Notes: generated by a model not told the origin, from the letters alone. 64,000 bases of DNA from Sediminibacterium roseum (GCF_009939005.1 NZ_JAACJS010000015.1:1056325-1120324), one strand, 5' to 3'. Numbered from the stretch's first letter, positions 36,008 through 45,529 are shown. Numbers and translations: made by a program.

Positions 36008-37024
36008 ATGGACAACATCACGATTAAAATGTTAGCCAAGGAACTGAACCTGTCTACCGCCGCCATTTCCAAGGCGCTGCGCGACAGCCATGAGATCAGT
36101 ACGCCCACCAAGCAGCGGGTGCAGGAGCTGGCGAGCCGGCTCAATTATATTCCCAATGCCTATGCGGGCAGTTTGCGCATCAGGAAAAGCAAAACCATTG
36201 CGGTGGTACTTCCTGAAGTGGCGGATAGTTTTTTTTCGCAGGCCATCAATGGCATTGAAGCGATCGCAGAAGAAAGGGGATACCATGTACTCATCTATCT
36301 TACCCACGAAAATTTTTCGCGCGAAGAAGCCATCCTGAAGGATTTTCAAAGCGGCCGCGTAGACGGGGTGCTGATGTCGCTTACCGCCGAAACAGCGAGC
36401 TACAAACACATCAACGATCTCAGCAGCAGGAACATTCCATTGGTATTTTTCGACCGTGTTTGCGAAGAGGCCAATACGGCAAAGATCACGACCAACGATC
36501 TTGAAAGCAGTTACAAGGCCACGCAGCACCTGGTTGATTGCGGTTGCAGGAACATTGCGCTGTTGTCTATTTCGGATTGCCTTTCCATCAGCAACAAACG
36601 GAAAGAAGGGTATGAAAAAGCATTGGCCGATAACCGTGTGCCGCAAGGGCCTTTGAATATTTTTTGCGGGAACGACCCTGCAAAAAATGTGGCCGCGCTA
36701 AAAACCATCCTGCAGAAAAAAGACCGTCCCGATGGCGTGATCGCTTCTGTTGAAAAATTAACGACCGATGTTTACCTCGCTTGTAAGGAGCTGGGCCTCT
36801 CGATACCGGGTGATATGAAAGTGGTTAGCTTTTCAAACCTTTCTTCAGCAAGCATTCTCAACCCCTCGCTCACAACGGTTACACAACCCGCGTATGAAAT
36901 GGGAAAAACGGCTGCGATCATTCTTTTCAAATCGCTGGAGAAAAAAAATTTTGTGTTGCACGATGAATGCTTAACCCTTCCCTCGGAGCTGATCGTGCGC
37001 GGTTCTACTGTTGCAGGTAAATAA
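36008..37024 (+). CDS. LacI family transcriptional regulator
   Basis: A 338-residue regulator starting at ATG 36008 (the open frame upstream lacks protein-like sequence). The N-terminal helix-turn-helix MLAKELNLSTAAISKALRDS with hinge QELASRLNYIPNAYAGSLR (about 1-60) is followed by a periplasmic-binding-protein-like ligand domain (IAVVLPEVADSFFSQAINGIEAIAEERG, then FFDRVCEE, and C-terminal LTTVTQPAYEMGKTAAIIL). It is divergent from the symporter and probably binds the two TTAACCG palindromes, releasing them when a sugar or polyol is present. Confidence 0.93.
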   Translation: MDNITIKMLAKELNLSTAAISKALRDSHEISTPTKQRVQELASRLNYIPNAYAGSLRIRKSKTIAVVLPEVADSFFSQAINGIEAIAEERGYHVLIYLTHENFSREEAILKDFQSGRVDGVLMSLTAETASYKHINDLSSRNIPLVFFDRVCEEANTAKITTNDLESSYKATQHLVDCGCRNIALLSISDCLSISNKRKEGYEKALADNRVPQGPLNIFCGNDPAKNVAALKTILQKKDRPDGVIASVEKLTTDVYLACKELGLSIPGDMKVVSFSNLSSASILNPSLTTVTQPAYEMGKTAAIILFKSLEKKNFVLHDECLTLPSELIVRGSTVAGK

Positions 37025-37654
37025 TTATTTTCTTTTCCCGGTGATGTATATGCGTTTGATGGAATCGAGCAAGGGAAATCTTTCAAGGAACACCTTTTTG
37101 CTGATGAACATAGAGTCGTATTTCGCAAATACTTTGTCTCCATAGCCTTTGTACAGTGTATCTGCCACTTCCATCCCGGCCGTAACTTTTCCCAGCACGG
37201 GAAATCCCGTTACACCGCTATAGGTGATCGTGTCGAGGCGGTTGTTGTTCCTGAGGTTGATAAAAAGATGGATCCCCCGCGTATTCTTCCCGCTTCTTGC
37301 AAAAGCGATGGTGCCGCGGTCGTTGCCTTGTTTAACGGGCTCATCGGGAACGGGATGGTTCTTCCATAATTTTTCTTCCGTAGAATCATCCGTACCAAAC
37401 TGCGCAACAAAATTGGGCACCACCCGGTAAAACAAGATATGGTCGTAGGTACCGTGTTTGATCTGCGTATACAAGCGGTCAACCGCAAGCGGCGACCACT
37501 CCCTTGTAAACTCCGCATCAATGTTTCCTTTTGATGTTTCAAAACGTGCGGTAAAATGCGCGGGCGCTTTTTGTTTCAACCAGCGCTCCCTGAAAAGCGG
37601 CTTCCCGCAAGCTGATAGGACAAGGATGATTGCAAATAAGAAAAATGGTTTCAT
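37025..37654 (-). CDS. Cyclophilin-type peptidyl-prolyl isomerase, lipoprotein
   Basis: A 209-residue protein with a lipoprotein signal (lipobox LSAC). Cyclophilin motifs are ARFETSKGNIDAEF, LFYRVVPNFVAQFG and GTIAFARSGKN..GIHLFINL, with a GFPVLGKVTAGMEVAD end segment. It catalyses proline isomerisation in the envelope, aiding folding. The usual FHR of the active site reads LFYR, keeping the Arg. Its stop lies directly next to the end of the LacI gene, convergent. Confidence 0.9.
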   Translation of the reverse strand: MKPFFLFAIILVLSACGKPLFRERWLKQKAPAHFTARFETSKGNIDAEFTREWSPLAVDRLYTQIKHGTYDHILFYRVVPNFVAQFGTDDSTEEKLWKNHPVPDEPVKQGNDRGTIAFARSGKNTRGIHLFINLRNNNRLDTITYSGVTGFPVLGKVTAGMEVADTLYKGYGDKVFAKYDSMFISKKVFLERFPLLDSIKRIYITGKRK

Positions 37655-37735
37655 GCTGCCTGGTTTACTGAGCCGTAAATATAATACATGGATCCGACGG
37701 GATACGGATCCGCTTCAAAAGACAATGACCATCCT

Positions 37736-38122
37736 TTAGCGGTTCTCATAATACGGCACCTCATCGTGCGCGATGCTTTCGTGCTGTTGCCAATAGGCAA
37801 GTGTTACAACCCGCCCGTCGCGGGTTTTGAGCAACCTTCCAAAAATTGCGTTGATGGGATTGAACATCAGGTCTGTAACACCAACCGTAAATGTTTCCGG
37901 CGCGGCGCTTGCAACTTCTGCAGGAGGCTCAGCAGGCTCTGTAGCGGCAGCCGCAGGTGCAGCCGTTTTTGCCGGCGGAGAGCCAACAACAACAACGGTA
38001 TAGCCGTTGAGCGAGAGCAATTGTTTTAAAAAACCGACACGTGCAGGCAGCACGTTTTTTTCCACGATGGCACATTTGGTTCCATCCAGTTCTTCAGATT
38101 CGTGGTTTTTATTGATAGCCAT
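37736..38122 (-). CDS. Hypothetical protein at the end of the nuo operon
   Basis: A 128-residue protein, 11 bases after nuoN. It has an N-terminal part (KCAIVEKNVLPARVGFLKQLLSLNGYTVVVV), a low-complexity Ala/Pro/Glu linker (about 50-75) and a C-terminal part (TVGVTDLMFNPINAIFGRLLKTRDGRVVTLAYWQQ) with no cysteine pair and no membrane span. I do not recognise a family. The tight spacing suggests co-expression with complex I; a role in its assembly or regulation is a guess. Confidence 0.6.
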   Translation of the reverse strand: MAINKNHESEELDGTKCAIVEKNVLPARVGFLKQLLSLNGYTVVVVGSPPAKTAAPAAAATEPAEPPAEVASAAPETFTVGVTDLMFNPINAIFGRLLKTRDGRVVTLAYWQQHESIAHDEVPYYENR

Positions 38123-38133
38123 ATTGCGGATGT

Positions 38134-39546
38134 TTAGATTCCTGAACTGAGTGAAAAAACATGATCATAAATACAACCAAGCAAGCCTGCAACGATGATG
38201 CCGATCACGCATGCGTACAATGAAAGCCTGCTCCAGGCCGGAACAGCGATCTTCTCAACCGGGGTGTCGCTCTCCTCCATGAACATTGCTTTTACAAGAC
38301 GCAGGTAGTAATAAAAAGAGATCACCATATTCAATGCGGCGATAACGATCAACCAGTAATTACCTCTGGCGGCGCCGGCAAACAGCAAAAAGAATTTACC
38401 AAAAAAACCAGCCGTTGGCGGAACGCCCGCGAGAGAGAACAGCGCGATCGTTAATACCCATGTAAGCATCGGGTTGGTCTTGTACAGCCCTTTGTAGCCG
38501 TCTATATTTTCCCTTCCCATTACCGCACTGATCAATGAGATCACACCAAATGCCGCAAGATTGGAGAACACATATACGAGCACAAAATAAACAACCGATG
38601 CCATCCCTTCCCGCGATCCGGCGGAAATACCCACCAGGATAAAACCCACCTGAGCGATAGAAGAAAAGGCAAGAAACCGTTTTACGTTGTTTTGCCGCAG
38701 CGCAAATAAATTACCGGTGCTGATCGTAAGCAACGACAATACAAACAGCATATGGTACCAGGCTTCCTGCAGCGGTTTGAACACCGTGTACAATACGGGA
38801 ACAAAAACAAACAACACCGCGGCTTTCGACACCACAGACAAGTACGCAGTTACCGCAACGGGCGCTCCTTCGTATACATCGGCCGTCCACAAATGAAAGG
38901 GCACCGCCGAAATCTTGAAGGCAACCCCGGAAAGAAAAAGAATGAATGCAAACAGGTGCAGTGCATCGCCGGCGATGAGCTTCGCTGCCAATTCAGCAAA
39001 ATCGACGGATCCGCTTATGCCATATAAAAAAGAAATACCCAGCAACAACAGGGCGGATGAAAAGGCCGATGAAATGATCATCTTAAAAGCGGCCTCTGAT
39101 GATTGTTTCTTCGACAGGTCAAAATTAACCGCAGCAGCCAACGGTATGGTTGAAAGTTCGAGCGACAGGTAGAACATCAACAAATTGGAAGTGGATAGCA
39201 TGAAGAACATGCCAAGCAGGGCAGAAAGCAGCAACACATAAAACTCGATCACGTGTTTGTGTGTTTTCAGCCATGCATACGATTGCATGGAGATGATGCA
39301 AAAGGCGAAGTTGAGTATGTTCTTTTCAAATATCACCAATGCATTGGACCGGAACATTCCGTTGAATACCGCTCCTTCTTTTCCAAAGAAAAAACCGGAT
39401 GCGAAATTGAGCAGCAGCAGTACATTTACCAGGTTCAGTATGGCCTCATTGCTCCTGTCTTTGCCCAGCTTGAGCATGAGCAGGAGAAAAATAAGCACGC
39501 TTACAACGAGCTCCTGTTTCAATAATATTAAAAAATCAATTCCCAT
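38134..39546 (-). CDS. nuoN: NADH-quinone oxidoreductase subunit N
   Basis: A 470-residue antiporter-like membrane subunit of complex I with about 14 spans. It has the Mrp-type proton channel core (FYLSLELSTIPLAAAVNF with the conserved Glu, ISSAFSSALLLLGISFLYG, KISAVPFHLWTADVYEGAPVAVTAYLSVVSKAA with Lys residues, FSSIAQVGFILVGIS). It is the last nuo gene, 9 bases after nuoM. Confidence 0.95.
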   Translation of the reverse strand: MGIDFLILLKQELVVSVLIFLLLMLKLGKDRSNEAILNLVNVLLLLNFASGFFFGKEGAVFNGMFRSNALVIFEKNILNFAFCIISMQSYAWLKTHKHVIEFYVLLLSALLGMFFMLSTSNLLMFYLSLELSTIPLAAAVNFDLSKKQSSEAAFKMIISSAFSSALLLLGISFLYGISGSVDFAELAAKLIAGDALHLFAFILFLSGVAFKISAVPFHLWTADVYEGAPVAVTAYLSVVSKAAVLFVFVPVLYTVFKPLQEAWYHMLFVLSLLTISTGNLFALRQNNVKRFLAFSSIAQVGFILVGISAGSREGMASVVYFVLVYVFSNLAAFGVISLISAVMGRENIDGYKGLYKTNPMLTWVLTIALFSLAGVPPTAGFFGKFFLLFAGAARGNYWLIVIAALNMVISFYYYLRLVKAMFMEESDTPVEKIAVPAWSRLSLYACVIGIIVAGLLGCIYDHVFSLSSGI

Positions 39547-39555
39547 AATTCAGTT

Positions 39556-41040
39556 TCATTTTGGAACAACCACGGCTCCCACCTGCCGCATAATATTCGT
39601 TGTCGACGGATGGATGAGTTGGTTGATGAGAAAAGGTGCAACACCCACAACCAGTATACCGGTCATCAACACGACCGCCGCTAATTTTTCGTTCCAGGTA
39701 GCGTCGTGCAATGATGCATAGGTTTCCTGCATCGGGCCCATTATTGTTTTACCTGCGGCGCGCAAAATGTATACGGCCGTTACAACAATAGATGCGCAAG
39801 CAAGTATGGTTGCGAGCCTGTACCATTTATCGGGGTTCTCCCAGGCGCCCATGAACACCGTCATCTCGGCAACAAAACCACTGAAGCCTGGCAAACCCAG
39901 TGAACACAGGCCCGCGATCACAAAAATGGTTGAAACAAAGGGCATCACTTTTAAAAGCCCGCCGAGTTGCGATACCATTCTTGTGTGCGTGCGGCTGTAG
40001 ATCATACCGATCGCTGCAAAGAAAAGCGCGGTCATTAACCCGTGCGAAACCATCTGCAACACCGCGCCGTTGATGGATGTTTCAGTGAGCATCCCGATAC
40101 CCAGTATCACAAAACCACAGTGGCTCACGGAAGAATAGGCATTGATGTATTTGAGGTCCGTCTGCATCATCGTAGCGAAAGCGCCGTAAATGATGGCGAT
40201 GGTGGCGAGCAGGATGATGACCCATGCATAGGCATGCGCAGCATCCGGCATCAGGAAGGTGGCAACGCGCAGGCAGCCGTAACCACCAAGCTTCATAGAG
40301 ATACCGGCAAGAAACATAGACGCAGCTGTGGGCGCAGAAGCATGTCCGTCTGGAACCCAGGTATGGAAAGGAAACAAGGCCGCAAAGATCCCGAAGCCGA
40401 GGAAAGCAAAGGGGAAAAAGAATTTCTGTACCTCAACCGGGATCTTCATGCGCGAGATCTCCATGATATCGAATGAATGGGTGTTGTAGTAAAGGCCCAC
40501 CAACCCAACAAAAACCAATGCCGACCCGGCCATCAGCATCAGTGCAAGTTTCATGGCGCTGTATTCTTTTTTGCCACTGCCCCAGATGCCGATGAGTAAG
40601 AATTTTGGTATGACCGCTATTTCAAGAAAGAAAAACAAAGTGAAGAGATCGAGTGAAATAAAAAACCCGTAGGCGCCCAGGGAAAGCAATACAAGTAAAA
40701 AGAAAAATTCTTTGCTGAGTTTCTCCATTGTCCATGAAACAAGGATTCCGGCAACAACTACAGAGGCTGTGAGTAAGATCATGGCGAGGGAGATGCCGTC
40801 GACACCGGTGTGATAATTTACCTGCAGCGGCCTGAACCAGGTGTAACTCGTTTCAAACAGCATCAGCGCGCTGTTGCCGTTGTTCCTTTCCGCCATATAC
40901 AGAAACAACAGCCACGCGCAAATACCCAGTTGTGCCACCGAACCCGTAAGCGCCACGGCACGCACCTGCTTCAACCCTTTGCAGAAAAGGATGGCGAGGG
41001 CTGTTGCCAACGGGAGAAGGACCAATAAAGACAGATTCAT
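39556..41040 (-). CDS. nuoM: NADH-quinone oxidoreductase subunit M
   Basis: A 494-residue antiporter-like subunit of the membrane arm. Recognisable are GVDGISLAMILLTA, FFFLEIAVIPKFLLIGIWG (conserved Glu), FGIFAALFPFHTWVPDGHASAPTAAS with its proton-channel Lys region shifted, and INAYSSVSHCGFVILGIG. It pumps protons together with NuoL and NuoN. It lies 7 bases after nuoL. Confidence 0.95.
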   Translation of the reverse strand: MNLSLLVLLPLATALAILFCKGLKQVRAVALTGSVAQLGICAWLLFLYMAERNNGNSALMLFETSYTWFRPLQVNYHTGVDGISLAMILLTASVVVAGILVSWTMEKLSKEFFFLLVLLSLGAYGFFISLDLFTLFFFLEIAVIPKFLLIGIWGSGKKEYSAMKLALMLMAGSALVFVGLVGLYYNTHSFDIMEISRMKIPVEVQKFFFPFAFLGFGIFAALFPFHTWVPDGHASAPTAASMFLAGISMKLGGYGCLRVATFLMPDAAHAYAWVIILLATIAIIYGAFATMMQTDLKYINAYSSVSHCGFVILGIGMLTETSINGAVLQMVSHGLMTALFFAAIGMIYSRTHTRMVSQLGGLLKVMPFVSTIFVIAGLCSLGLPGFSGFVAEMTVFMGAWENPDKWYRLATILACASIVVTAVYILRAAGKTIMGPMQETYASLHDATWNEKLAAVVLMTGILVVGVAPFLINQLIHPSTTNIMRQVGAVVVPK

Positions 41041-41047
41041 GCAATAA

Positions 41048-42976
41048 TCATTTCCATAAGTAAATAAATAAAATGGCGAATGCGGCTATTCCTCCAAAGA
41101 AGAACAATGCGTAGCCCTGCACGCGGCCGGATTGTATCCCCTTGATCATCGTTGAAATCCTGACCGTGGTGGTGGCCGATAAGTTCACCAGTCCATCCAC
41201 AATATTTTTATCGATCCACGCGATCGGCTGCCCGATGAGCGGGAAGATCACTTTCCTGGTAACAAACAGGTATAACTCATCCATGTAAAACTTCCTGTGT
41301 GCGGCGCGGTACAATGCGCCGAATGCCGCGGCCGCCCTGTTTGGTTTGTCGGATTGATTTTTATAAAACAATGCTGCTACCAGGATAGCGATCACTGTTA
41401 AAGCTACAGGTGCAATAAAAAACAAGGGAATGGTGTGCGTTTCCAAAGGAGCGCCCGTTGCGGTTACAAACCCAGGAAACGGAACAACACCCACAACAAG
41501 GGCGCAGAGGGCCAGGATAACCAGCGGCACTTTCATGGAAGCCGTTCCTTCGCCATGTGTATTGTGCCATTCTGTTGTACGGTTCCAAAAGATGGAGAAA
41601 TACAACCGGAACATATAAAACGCAGTGAGCGCTGCAGTAAACAATGCAACACCATAAACCGCCTTGTTGGAATGGAACGCCGCAAGCAATATTTCCTCCT
41701 TACTGAAGAAACCCGCAAACGGTGGCACGCCCGCAATGGCAAGGCAACCTACCAGGAAAGCCGCATGCGTTACGGGCATGTACCTGCGCAATCCGCCCAT
41801 GTCTTTCATTTCGTTGCTGTGAACAAAATGGATAACGGCGCCCGCACCTAAAAATAAAAGGGACTTAAAGAACGCATGCGTAAACAGGTGGAACATCGAT
41901 GCCATGTACCCGAGGCCGGCTTCTCCTGTTTGCTTTGAAATGCCCAGTGCAAACATCATATATCCTATCTGCGACATGGTTGAATAGGCCAGCACTCTTT
42001 TGATATCCGTTTGCGTACACGCGATCACCGCAGCGAGCAGTGCAGAGAATGCACCTACCCAGGTAATGATGAGCATCACCGCCCCATCCATTGAAAATAC
42101 AGGGAACAAACGCGCCACAAGGTATACACCGGCCACTACCATTGTTGCGGCATGTATCAATGCAGACACAGGCGTTGGCCCTTCCATTGCATCGGGCAAC
42201 CAGATGTGCAGGGGGAACATCGCAGATTTACCTGCGCCGCCGATGAAGATCATGGTCAATCCCCAGGTGAGCGCCGAAACACCCAGGAAACCGGCGGTGG
42301 CAATGCCCGTGAACTCGGCGGTTTGGGTGGATGCCAACCGTTCGATCAGGACGCTGATGTCTAACGACCTTCCATAAAATGCGATGATGAGAATGCCGAT
42401 GAGAAAACCAAGATCAGCAAACCGCGTAACGATGAATGCTTTTTTTGATGCCGCCACAGCAGATGGCTTCTCGAAATAATAACCTATCAATAAAAACGAA
42501 GAAACGCCCACAAGTTCCCAGAACATGTATACCTGGAACAGGTTGCCCGCCAGCACGAGGCCGAGCATTGAGAAAGTAAACAGCGACAAAAATGCGTAGT
42601 AGGTTGCAAAACGCGCTTCCCCTTTCATGTAACCAAGGCTGAAGATGTGCACCATCAGCGAAACAAAGGTTACTATTACCAGCATCATCACCGAAACAGG
42701 GTCCACGATGATGCTCATGTCTATTGACACACCGGGCGAAAAACCCAGCCATGTGTATTTGAATGCGGTGATCTTCTGGTAAATGCCATTCACTTTTCCA
42801 TCCACAAAAAAATACTGCTTTGCAGCAATGAACGAAAGTATGGTTGATGCAAGCAAAGACGCGGTACCGATGAAGCCGGCGCTGCTCCTGAAATATTTCC
42901 GGCCGAACAATCCCAGCAACACGAAGGCCAGGAGAGGCAACAGCGGGATCCAGATCAGGTAAGAATAGTTGGGCAT
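41048..42976 (-). CDS. nuoL: NADH-quinone oxidoreductase subunit L
   Basis: A 642-residue antiporter-like subunit, the usual NuoL length, including the long C-terminal lateral helix (about 520-642, with KFYMDELY). Key segments are VDPVSVMMLVIVTFVSLMVHIFS, FWELVGVSSFLLIGYYF (conserved Glu), AGKSAMFPLHIWLPDAMEGPTPVSALIHAATMVVAGVYL and AYSTMSQIGYMMFALG. It follows nuoK by four bases. Confidence 0.96.
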   Translation of the reverse strand: MPNYSYLIWIPLLPLLAFVLLGLFGRKYFRSSAGFIGTASLLASTILSFIAAKQYFFVDGKVNGIYQKITAFKYTWLGFSPGVSIDMSIIVDPVSVMMLVIVTFVSLMVHIFSLGYMKGEARFATYYAFLSLFTFSMLGLVLAGNLFQVYMFWELVGVSSFLLIGYYFEKPSAVAASKKAFIVTRFADLGFLIGILIIAFYGRSLDISVLIERLASTQTAEFTGIATAGFLGVSALTWGLTMIFIGGAGKSAMFPLHIWLPDAMEGPTPVSALIHAATMVVAGVYLVARLFPVFSMDGAVMLIITWVGAFSALLAAVIACTQTDIKRVLAYSTMSQIGYMMFALGISKQTGEAGLGYMASMFHLFTHAFFKSLLFLGAGAVIHFVHSNEMKDMGGLRRYMPVTHAAFLVGCLAIAGVPPFAGFFSKEEILLAAFHSNKAVYGVALFTAALTAFYMFRLYFSIFWNRTTEWHNTHGEGTASMKVPLVILALCALVVGVVPFPGFVTATGAPLETHTIPLFFIAPVALTVIAILVAALFYKNQSDKPNRAAAAFGALYRAAHRKFYMDELYLFVTRKVIFPLIGQPIAWIDKNIVDGLVNLSATTTVRISTMIKGIQSGRVQGYALFFFGGIAAFAILFIYLWK

Positions 42977-42980
42977 CGTT

Positions 42981-43295
42981 TTAAAATTTCATTTGTGTTG
43001 CATCTTCCACATCGATCGACCTGTGTGTACGGTATAGGTTGATGATGATCGCAATGGCCACGGCCGCTTCTGCAGCGGCAATGGTGATGATGAAAATGGT
43101 AAAGAAAATTCCGTCCAGCTTATCTGGATACAGGTATTTATTGAAAGCTACAAAATTGATATTGGTGCTGTTCAGCATCAACTCAACAGACATCAGCATG
43201 GTGATCATGTTCCGCCGCGTAAACAATCCATACATGCCAATGCAAAACAAGGCAAGGCTTACAAAGAGTATATGTGAAAGCGGAACGCTGCTCAT
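42981..43295 (-). CDS. nuoK: NADH-quinone oxidoreductase subunit K
   Basis: A 104-residue subunit with three membrane spans, matching NuoK: LALFCIGMYGLFTRRNMITMLMSVELMLNSTNINFVAF with the two conserved membrane Glu positions (in VELMLN and in AAEAAVAIAI). Overlaps nuoJ by four bases (ATGA). Confidence 0.95.
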   Translation of the reverse strand: MSSVPLSHILFVSLALFCIGMYGLFTRRNMITMLMSVELMLNSTNINFVAFNKYLYPDKLDGIFFTIFIITIAAAEAAVAIAIIINLYRTHRSIDVEDATQMKF

Positions 43296-43888
43296 TCGTT
43301 GTCCGGATTTTGTAGGGTTGAGAAATCTGAATGTATCATCAGTTTTGCTTCGCGTTCCGGTTCCTGCATTTCTTCCTTGTCTTTATCTTTCATCGCAATT
43401 ACGATACACCCGATCATCGCTGCCAGTAACAACATGCTCACTACTTCAAAGGGGAGTATGTACCCATGTTCCGTGGTACTTAACATCTGCGTTCCGATCT
43501 CTCCCACCGATGCATTGAGTGGCTCCACAATCGTGGTGGGAAAACGGTAGCGGTCAACCAGCGAATAGATGAATGTGAGTCCAAACACGGCTGCCAGTAA
43601 AGAAAAAACCACTTTTTTCGTGCGGGGTTTCTGCATCTCTTTTCCTGATTGCTGTGTAAGAAAGATAGAGAAGATGATCAGCACTACGATACCACCTACG
43701 TATACGATGATCTGAACGGCGGCGATGAACTCCACCTGCATCCAGAAATACAAAGCGGCAATGCCTATGAGTGAAAACAGCAGCCATATGGCCGAACGGA
43801 AAATCTTCCGGGAGGTAACCGCGAGCAGTCCCGCACCCAAAACAAGGGCTGAGATCAGGTAAAATATAACAGCGGCAGCACTCATCAT
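43292..43888 (-). CDS. nuoJ: NADH-quinone oxidoreductase subunit J
   Basis: A 198-residue subunit with five membrane spans; the conserved ALYFWMQVEFIAAVQIIVYVGGIVVLIIFSIFL segment with the key Glu and Tyr identifies NuoJ. The C-terminus is soluble and charged. It overlaps nuoK and nuoI by four bases each, so translation is coupled. Confidence 0.95.
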   Translation of the reverse strand: MMSAAAVIFYLISALVLGAGLLAVTSRKIFRSAIWLLFSLIGIAALYFWMQVEFIAAVQIIVYVGGIVVLIIFSIFLTQQSGKEMQKPRTKKVVFSLLAAVFGLTFIYSLVDRYRFPTTIVEPLNASVGEIGTQMLSTTEHGYILPFEVVSMLLLAAMIGCIVIAMKDKDKEEMQEPEREAKLMIHSDFSTLQNPDNE

Positions 43889-44361
43889 TCAACGCCCTCC
43901 CTGATTTTTGAACCCGGTAAATTTAATTTCTTGGTGAGCTTGCTCCTGTCGAACACACTGTGTTCAAAGTTCTGGGCCATGCGTATTGCATCGGTAGGAC
44001 AAGCCTCGATACACAGGTTACACATGGTACAGAGCTCAAGGTGATAGATGAATGTATCCACTGCTTTTTTTCTTTTTCCTTCAGGGTTCACATCAAACTT
44101 CGTGATCACTTTGATCGTCCCATTCGGGCAGGCCAGTTCACACGCCGTGCAGCCTGTGCAGGCGTGTTCGTTGTTCTCATCATGCGGCATTACCACCTCG
44201 CCCCGAAAACGGCTCGCGAGTTGCAAGGTATCCCGGTTGTCGGGATACTGCTGGGTAATGATCTCCTTTGGGTGAAAGAAATAATACCCCGTCTTCCTCA
44301 TCCCCTTCAATAATGAAGAAACACCGGTGTACACTTCTTTTATGTAGTTTTTAAGGAACAT
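43885..44361 (-). CDS. nuoI: NADH-quinone oxidoreductase subunit I
   Basis: A 158-residue ferredoxin-like subunit carrying two 4Fe-4S clusters (N6a, N6b) in CTGCTACELACP and CTMCNLCIEACP. It passes electrons to NuoB at the quinone site. It is separated from nuoH by 91 bases that hold a long inverted repeat, the largest gap in the operon besides nuoD-nuoH. Confidence 0.95.
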   Translation of the reverse strand: MFLKNYIKEVYTGVSSLLKGMRKTGYYFFHPKEIITQQYPDNRDTLQLASRFRGEVVMPHDENNEHACTGCTACELACPNGTIKVITKFDVNPEGKRKKAVDTFIYHLELCTMCNLCIEACPTDAIRMAQNFEHSVFDRSKLTKKLNLPGSKIREGVE

Positions 44362-44391
44362 TTATTTTCTGTTTTTAAATGGCACACCAAC

Positions 44392-44457
44392 TTTAATTAG
44401 GAATTAGGAATTAGTATTTATTAATTATTAATTCCTAATTCCTAATTCCTAATTAAA
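44392..44457. repeat. Perfect 23-base inverted repeat of AATTCCT units between nuoI and nuoH
   Basis: Left arm 44392-44414 and right arm 44435-44457 are exact reverse complements, loop 44415-44434. Each arm is built from direct copies of the heptamer AATTCCT (or its complement). The right arm covers the nuoH stop codon (44453-44455). It could act as an RNA hairpin that stabilises or attenuates the downstream message, or be a small mobile repeat inserted in the operon. Confidence 0.8.
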
Positions 44458-45529
44458 AGTGCCATTTCATTATCGCCACCACAGTCACCAATAACAAGTT
44501 GAACAGGCTTATCGGCAACAGGTATTTCCATTCCAGGTTCAGCAGTTGGTCAACGCGCAGGCGCGGGAACGTCCAGCGGAACCACATGATGAGGAAGATG
44601 AGAAAAAATGTTTTTCCCATAAACCAGACGGATGATGGTATGTAATCCATCAACTGATTAAATCCCTCCCAATTGCCGAAATGCAAAGGCATCCATCCTC
44701 CTAAAAACAGCGTGGCACCAATGGCACACAAGATGAATATATTGATGTATTCGGCAAGGAAGAAGAGCGCGAAACGCATACCGGAATATTCTGTATGAAA
44801 ACCCGCGGTCAATTCCGATTCCGCTTCCGCGAGGTCGAACGGCGCCCGGTTTGTTTCTGCGGTTACGGCTACCAGGAACAAGACAAACGAGATCACAGCG
44901 GGAACATGCCCCTTGAACAACCACCAGCCGTCGCGCTGCGATTCAATGATATCAGAGATCTGCAGGCTTCCTGTTAAAACCACGATGGATAAAATGGCGA
45001 GTCCTGCAGACAACTCATAACTTACGATCTGTGCACCGCTGCGCATGGCGCCGAGTAAGGAGTATTTGTTGTTGCTGGCCCATCCAGCCATAAGAATGCC
45101 AATAACCGAAAGCGATGAAACTGCGGAAACATACAGCACGCCTATGTTGATGTCCCAGATCTGGAACCCTTTTGCAAAGGCGATGGGTGCGAGCAGCAAC
45201 ATTGCCACGGTAATAACGACAAAGGGTGCGAGGTTAAATAAAAATTTGTCTGCCAGATCGGGCGTGAGGCCCTCTTTCATCAACAACTTCAACGTATCCG
45301 CAACCGTCTGCAGCATTCCACCGGGCCCAACACGGTTAGGGCCCAAACGGATCTGTATATGGGCCGCCACTTTTCTTTCCATCAATACCAACACCAAACC
45401 CAGTACCGCAAACAATGTTGTTACCAGCAATATCACGATCAGGCACTCCAGCATCAATGCGGATGTTGGGGTGAATGTATCGTATAGCCAGTTTTGAACA
45501 GAGCCGGTTATGGTTTCGAATGAAGGCAT
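44453..45529 (-). CDS. nuoH: NADH-quinone oxidoreductase subunit H
   Basis: A 358-residue membrane subunit that links the quinone chamber to the pumps. Eight spans and the conserved VLMERKVAAHIQIRLGPNRVGPGGMLQTVADTLKLLMKE, the ETNRAPFDLAEAESELTAGFHTEYSGM loop and the WFRWTFPRLRVDQLL end are all present. In 14-subunit operons nuoG precedes it; here nuoD does, with a 99-base gap that holds no open frame. Confidence 0.96.
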   Translation of the reverse strand: MPSFETITGSVQNWLYDTFTPTSALMLECLIVILLVTTLFAVLGLVLVLMERKVAAHIQIRLGPNRVGPGGMLQTVADTLKLLMKEGLTPDLADKFLFNLAPFVVITVAMLLLAPIAFAKGFQIWDINIGVLYVSAVSSLSVIGILMAGWASNNKYSLLGAMRSGAQIVSYELSAGLAILSIVVLTGSLQISDIIESQRDGWWLFKGHVPAVISFVLFLVAVTAETNRAPFDLAEAESELTAGFHTEYSGMRFALFFLAEYINIFILCAIGATLFLGGWMPLHFGNWEGFNQLMDYIPSSVWFMGKTFFLIFLIMWFRWTFPRLRVDQLLNLEWKYLLPISLFNLLLVTVVAIMKWHF

